A stretch of 64,000 nt of DNA from Bartonella sp. M0177. Lineage in GTDB: Bacteria > Pseudomonadota > Alphaproteobacteria > Rhizobiales > Rhizobiaceae. Under the pieces are notes generated by a model. It did no database searches. It was not told the origin of the DNA and worked only from the letters and a program-made list of their open reading frames with translations. The DNA lies in NCBI RefSeq assembly GCF_016102285.1, contig NZ_JACFOY010000001.1, forward strand, positions 620,001 through 684,000, written 5' to 3'. Positions 60,345-64,000 of the stretch are shown here, in pieces; positions within the stretch are counted from its first letter, which is position 1; each line of letters opens with the position of its first letter. Both the position numbers and the translations under genes were made by a program.

Positions 60345-60959
60345 ATGTGGGGTGAAAAATCGGTTCTTTTTCTGATGGCAACCGAACTGGAATATGGCGA
60401 GCACCTCAAAAAGCTCATTAAACCGCACATTATCGGCGTGGGGCCGATTGAGGCCGCCATCAATACGACAAAAATTTTGAGTGCTATGAAAAACGGGAAC
60501 CGCTTGCCCGATCTTGTTGTCTCGCTCGGTTCGAGTGGCTCACAAAAGCTTAAACAAACAGAAGTTTATCAGGTATCATCTGTGAGCTGGCGCGATATGG
60601 ATGCGACAGTACTTGGGGTTGAAAAGGGGGTAACGCCTTTTGTTGATCTGCCCGCGACTGTGGACATGCCGACATTGATACCCGATTTCCCGTCTGCAAG
60701 CCTATCGACCGGCGGCAATGTTGTTTCCGGTGATGGCTATAAAAAAATCGACACCGATATGGTTGATATGGAAACTTATGCAGTGTTGCGAAGCTGCCAG
60801 ACATTCAATGTTCCTTTGTTCGGATTGCGAGGTATCTCCGATGGCCAAAAGGAGCTGGAACATGCAATGGATTGGCGCCAATATTTGCATATCGTTGATG
60901 AAAAACTGGCAAATGCGCTGAAGCTGCTTGATAAGGTACTAGGACAGCGGGAAAAATGA
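60345..60959 (+). CDS. 5'-methylthioadenosine/S-adenosylhomocysteine nucleosidase-like protein
   Basis: 204 residues from the chosen ATG (209 from ATG 60330, which overlaps the rsmB stop). It belongs to the phosphorylase superfamily (PNP_UDP_1). It begins KSVLFLMATELEYG and has VVSLGSSGSQKLKQ, a GDGYKKIDTDMVDMETYAVLR block with the catalytic Glu in VDMETYA, and RGISDGQKEL where the catalytic Asp of RxxSDxA-type loops lies. Such enzymes cleave adenine from methylthioadenosine and S-adenosylhomocysteine, the by-product of methyltransferases such as the upstream RsmB. GAGG six bases ahead favours ATG 60345. Confidence 0.87.
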   Translation: MWGEKSVLFLMATELEYGEHLKKLIKPHIIGVGPIEAAINTTKILSAMKNGNRLPDLVVSLGSSGSQKLKQTEVYQVSSVSWRDMDATVLGVEKGVTPFVDLPATVDMPTLIPDFPSASLSTGGNVVSGDGYKKIDTDMVDMETYAVLRSCQTFNVPLFGLRGISDGQKELEHAMDWRQYLHIVDEKLANALKLLDKVLGQREK

Positions 60960-61092
60960 AATTCCGGAAAGATGGAAATAAAGCCGGTAGTAAATAATCA
61001 GCCAATTATTTTTAGGTGTTTTATCGTTTAAAAACTGTTTTCTCATGTATCACCCGATTGCATTTATCCAAAAGACTCTTTAAAGGCTTTCT

Positions 61093-62652
61093 ATGAGCAC
61101 GATACATCCTGACACAATTCTGATTATAGATTTCGGTTCGCAAGTAACCCAGCTTATCGCACGCCGTGTGCGTGAAGCCGGTGTCTATTCCGAAATCGTA
61201 CCCTTCCAGTCTGCCGCAGAAGCTTTCAAGCGTATCAAGCCGAAAGCGGTTATTCTTTCCGGTTCTCCCCATTCAACCGTTGATATAGGCTCGCCCAGAG
61301 CACCCCAAGAAATATTCGATGCAGGGATTCCTGTTCTTGGTATCTGTTATGGCGAACAGACAATGTGTGCGCAACTTGGCGGCAAGGTTGAAGCAGGGCA
61401 TGAACGCGAGTTCGGGCGCGCAGATCTCACCGTTGAAGCAGATAGCGCTCTCTTTCAAGGCGTATGGGAAAAAGGAACCCATCATCAGGTCTGGATGAGC
61501 CATGGCGACAGGGTTACTGCTTTGCCGGAAGGCTTCAAGGTTATCGGTACCTCGAAAGGTGCTCCCTTTGCTGCAATTTCTGATGAAAAACGCCACTTTT
61601 ATGCCGTGCAATTCCATCCGGAAGTTGTCCATACCTTGGATGGTGCTCGTCTTTTACAAAATTTCGTCCACAATATAGCCGGTATCAAAGGCGATTGGTC
61701 GATGAAAACCTATCGCGAACAGGCAATTTCTGCAATTCGCCGGCAGGTAGGGAAGGGGCGCGTTATCTGCGGCCTTTCAGGCGGGGTTGATTCGTCCGTT
61801 GCGGCGGTGCTTATTCATGAAGCCATCGGCAATCAGTTGACATGCATTTTTGTTGATCATGGTTTGATGCGCAAAAATGAAGCCGAAGAGGTCGTCTCGA
61901 TGTTTCGCGAGACCTATAATATTCCGCTTGTTCATGTTGACGCATCCGATCTTTTTATCAATGCCCTTGAAGGGGTGAGCGACCCCGAAAAGAAGCGCAA
62001 GATTATCGGCCGCCTGTTTATCGAGGTTTTTGAAAAAGAAGCCAAAAAGCTTGGTGGTGCGGAATTTTTAGCACAGGGTACGCTTTATCCGGATGTGATC
62101 GAGAGTGTGTCATTCTCGGGTGGTCCCTCGGTTACCATTAAAAGCCATCACAATGTTGGCGGTTTGCCGGAACGCATGAATATGAAACTGGTTGAACCGT
62201 TACGCGAGCTTTTCAAAGATGAAGTTCGCGCTTTGGGGCGTGAGCTTGGTTTGCCGGAAAAGTTTATCGGCCGTCATCCTTTCCCCGGTCCCGGCCTTGC
62301 TATTCGTTGCCCCGGTGGTGTGACCAGAGAAAAACTCAATATTCTGCGTGAGGCGGATGCGGTTTATCTTGATGAAATCCGCAAAGCCGGCCTTTATGAT
62401 AAAATCTGGCAAGCTTTTGCTGTTCTTCTTCCGGTACAAACGGTGGGTGTCATGGGTGACGGACGAACATATGAATATGTTTGCGCGTTAAGAGCTGTTA
62501 CCTCGGTCGACGGAATGACAGCAGACTTTTATCGTTACGATATGGACTTTCTGGCAAAAGCTGCAAACCGCATCATTAACGAGGTGCGCGGTATCAATCG
62601 CGTCGTCTATGATATTACGTCGAAACCACCTGGAACAATCGAGTGGGAATAA
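61093..62652 (+). CDS. guaA: GMP synthase (glutamine-hydrolysing)
   Basis: 519-residue cytosolic enzyme converting XMP to GMP. A class I glutamine amidotransferase domain (about 10-200) has the nucleophile in GICYGEQTM and the His-Glu in FHPEVVHT. The ATP-pyrophosphatase domain has the PP-loop [13 protein letters not shown], and a C-terminal dimerisation domain ends [11 protein letters not shown]. Length and motifs are standard. AAAGGCTTTCT precedes the ATG. It acts after GuaB (36.3 kb). A hairpin terminator follows. Confidence 0.97.
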   Translation: MSTIHPDTILIIDFGSQVTQLIARRVREAGVYSEIVPFQSAAEAFKRIKPKAVILSGSPHSTVDIGSPRAPQEIFDAGIPVLGICYGEQTMCAQLGGKVEAGHEREFGRADLTVEADSALFQGVWEKGTHHQVWMSHGDRVTALPEGFKVIGTSKGAPFAAISDEKRHFYAVQFHPEVVHTLDGARLLQNFVHNIAGIKGDWSMKTYREQAISAIRRQVGKGRVICGLSGGVDSSVAAVLIHEAIGNQLTCIFVDHGLMRKNEAEEVVSMFRETYNIPLVHVDASDLFINALEGVSDPEKKRKIIGRLFIEVFEKEAKKLGGAEFLAQGTLYPDVIESVSFSGGPSVTIKSHHNVGGLPERMNMKLVEPLRELFKDEVRALGRELGLPEKFIGRHPFPGPGLAIRCPGGVTREKLNILREADAVYLDEIRKAGLYDKIWQAFAVLLPVQTVGVMGDGRTYEYVCALRAVTSVDGMTADFYRYDMDFLAKAANRIINEVRGINRVVYDITSKPPGTIEWE

Positions 62653-62680
62653 AATAAAACCGAATATTCGAGAATATTGT

Positions 62681-62720
62681 AAATGCCATTGAAGAACAGG
62701 TTTCCTCAATGGCATTTTCT
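62681..62720 (+). terminator. Bidirectional terminator between guaA and trhP
   Basis: A 12-bp perfect stem (AAATGCCATTGA with TCAATGGCATTT) and a 13-base loop, followed by TTTTCTT on the plus strand. It lies between two converging genes. On the minus strand the flanking T content is weaker. Confidence 0.8.
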
Positions 62721-62802
62721 TACGTCATATTGTTAAAATGACTTTATTGTGCAGTTTCTAGTTTGAACGATAAATTCAAGAAAGCTGTTTGATCCAGAGA
62801 CT

Positions 62803-64000
62803 TCAAACATACCGCATCAATAAAGCATAATTCAATTGAACATCGTCAGGGATGGGAATGTAGACAATATGTCCATCACCGGGTGCTACAGTAATGTCTT
62901 CGTTCTTTTTATTTTTCAGCGTTTTTATTGTAAAATTGATATTGCCATCCGGCGTCATCATTTCCACTTTGTCATTCAATTCAAAGCGGTTTTTAACAGC
63001 GACTTCCGCAAGCCCGTTCACGCGTTTTCCGGTAAATTCGCCAACAAATTGCTGGCGGCCGGGAAGCGAGGAGCCGGTTGCATAATTCTGGTATTCTTTA
63101 TGTTTATGGCGTTGCAAAAAGCCTTCGGTATAACCACGGTGGGCAAGGGATTCCAGAACCACCATCAAATTGTCGTCAAAGGGACGGCCGGCCAGAGCAT
63201 CATCAATCGCCTTGCGATAAACCTGTGCAGTGCGGGCAACATAATAATGCGATTTCGTGCGACCCTCAATTTTTAAAGAATTGACACCGATGTTGATAAG
63301 TTTTTCGACATATTGGACAGCGCGAAGGTCTTTCGAATTCATGATATATGTACCATGTTCGTCTTCAAACGCGGTCATTTCGGCTTCCGGCCGATTTGCT
63401 TCATGAAGCACAAATACCTTGTCGGTGGTTGGCCCTTCGCCAAGATCGGGCTGAATTTCCCCGCTTACTGTCTCTTCAACTTTGACAATCTCGCCCAGTT
63501 CATTCTCGACACCTTCTTCGACACCATATTTCCAGCGGCAGGCATTCGTACATGTTCCCTGATTGGCGTCGCGGTGGTTGATATAGCCAGAAAGAAGGCA
63601 ACGCCCCGAATAGGCCATGCATAACGCACCATGAACAAAGACTTCCAATTCGATGTCGGGAACATTTTCACGGATTTCTTCAATTTCCTTCAGTGACAAT
63701 TCCCTTGAGAGAATGACACGCGTCAATCCCATGCTTTTCCAGAACTTGACTGTTGCCCAATTCACCGCATTCGATTGTACCGAAAGGTGAATATCAACAT
63801 CTGGAAAATTTTCCCGCACCATCATAATCAATCCCGGATCGGACATGATGAGAGCATCGGGATTCATGTCGATAACAGGTTTTAATTCGCTCACAAAACT
63901 TTTAAGCTTGCTGTTGTGGGGGGCAATGTTGACGACAACATAGAATTTTTTGCCCTGAGAATGGGCTTCGTCAATGCCTATCTTCAGATTTTCTTCATGA
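62803..64000 (-). CDS. trhP: Peptidase U32 family protein TrhP (YegQ), 5' end outside the window
   Basis: Partial gene: about 399 codons are visible and the frame stays open to the right edge. Translation of the last 106 bases gives plausible family sequence (IGIDEAHSQGKKFYVVVNIA), so the GTG near 63894 is internal and not the start. Diagnostic U32 block: SGRCLLSGYINHRDANQGTC followed by TNACRWKYG, with conserved Cys residues. The C-terminal YegQ-type domain ends QLNYALLMRYV. TrhP, with an iron-sulphur cluster, takes part in prephenate-dependent hydroxylation of U34 in tRNA. Despite the family name it is not expected to be a protease. Confidence 0.92.
   Translation of the reverse strand, partial: HEENLKIGIDEAHSQGKKFYVVVNIAPHNSKLKSFVSELKPVIDMNPDALIMSDPGLIMMVRENFPDVDIHLSVQSNAVNWATVKFWKSMGLTRVILSRELSLKEIEEIRENVPDIELEVFVHGALCMAYSGRCLLSGYINHRDANQGTCTNACRWKYGVEEGVENELGEIVKVEETVSGEIQPDLGEGPTTDKVFVLHEANRPEAEMTAFEDEHGTYIMNSKDLRAVQYVEKLINIGVNSLKIEGRTKSHYYVARTAQVYRKAIDDALAGRPFDDNLMVVLESLAHRGYTEGFLQRHKHKEYQNYATGSSLPGRQQFVGEFTGKRVNGLAEVAVKNRFELNDKVEMMTPDGNINFTIKTLKNKKNEDITVAPGDGHIVYIPIPDDVQLNYALLMRYV

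Overview
The window looks like a chromosomal segment of an AT-rich alphaproteobacterium of the order Hyphomicrobiales (Rhizobiales), most plausibly a Bartonella-like member of the Bartonellaceae/Brucella branch. The reasons are an Omp10-type lipoprotein closely resembling the Brucella one, rhizobial-style DUF459 and DUF882 (YcbK-like) envelope proteins, a C-P-C copper ATPase with a MerR-type promoter, moderate-to-low GC content and very AT-rich intergenic spacers. The species assignment is inference. I see no rRNA or tRNA genes, insertion sequences, prophage genes or CRISPR arrays. Most genes are ordinary core or metabolic genes.

Layout. 1-800: metal block, with a MerR regulator, a MerR-type promoter firing leftwards out of the window, and a copper chaperone. 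800-4,000: two MHS-type major-facilitator transporters flanking yggT. 4,400-9,500: ppa, typA and mgtE, all leftward. 9,500-15,000: a solitary peptide-binding protein, an M3 oligopeptidase, leuD and a zincin-family protein that has lost its HExxH motif. 15,200-19,900: lytic transglycosylase and DUF459 protein (leftward), divergent from galU and kdsD (envelope sugar precursors). 20,000-30,100: aldA, then a peptide-utilisation cluster (M24 peptidase, two tandem DppA paralogues, DppB, DppC, DppD, DppF). 30,300-36,000: alcohol dehydrogenase, catalase, universal stress protein and OxyR. 36,300-41,800: guaB, a phospholipase D/cardiolipin-synthase family protein and a drug-efflux transporter. 41,900-48,400: acetate symporter operon (yjcH-actP), DUF488 protein and two duplicated FAD-linked D-lactate dehydrogenase-type oxidases. 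48,800-55,400: copA, a DUF882 peptidase-like protein with a long acidic tail, and a degenerate NtrC-like regulator. 55,600-64,000: omp10-hemH, qmcA-nfeD, rsmB-nucleosidase-guaA, and trhP running off the right edge.

How the genes work together. The accessory content points to a cell that imports and degrades peptides (three peptide-binding proteins, an ABC system, M24 and M3 peptidases) and oxidises short carbon compounds (acetate symporter, two D-lactate-type dehydrogenases, lactaldehyde and alcohol dehydrogenases). It also defends against peroxide (OxyR, catalase, Usp) and copper (CopZ, CopA). The two copper genes lie about 50 kb apart but carry matching CueR/HmrR-type promoters, so they form a split copper regulon.

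The most interesting signals are: (i) two conserved-fold proteins with mutated active sites, the zincin-like protein at 14.5 kb and the NtrC-like regulator at 54-55 kb; (ii) four tandem 16-bp repeats upstream of yjcH-actP; (iii) the two copper promoters set against a different MerR-type promoter beside the local merR gene; (iv) two tandem gene duplications (dppA and the D-lactate dehydrogenase-like gene). I found no clear previously undescribed multi-gene system.
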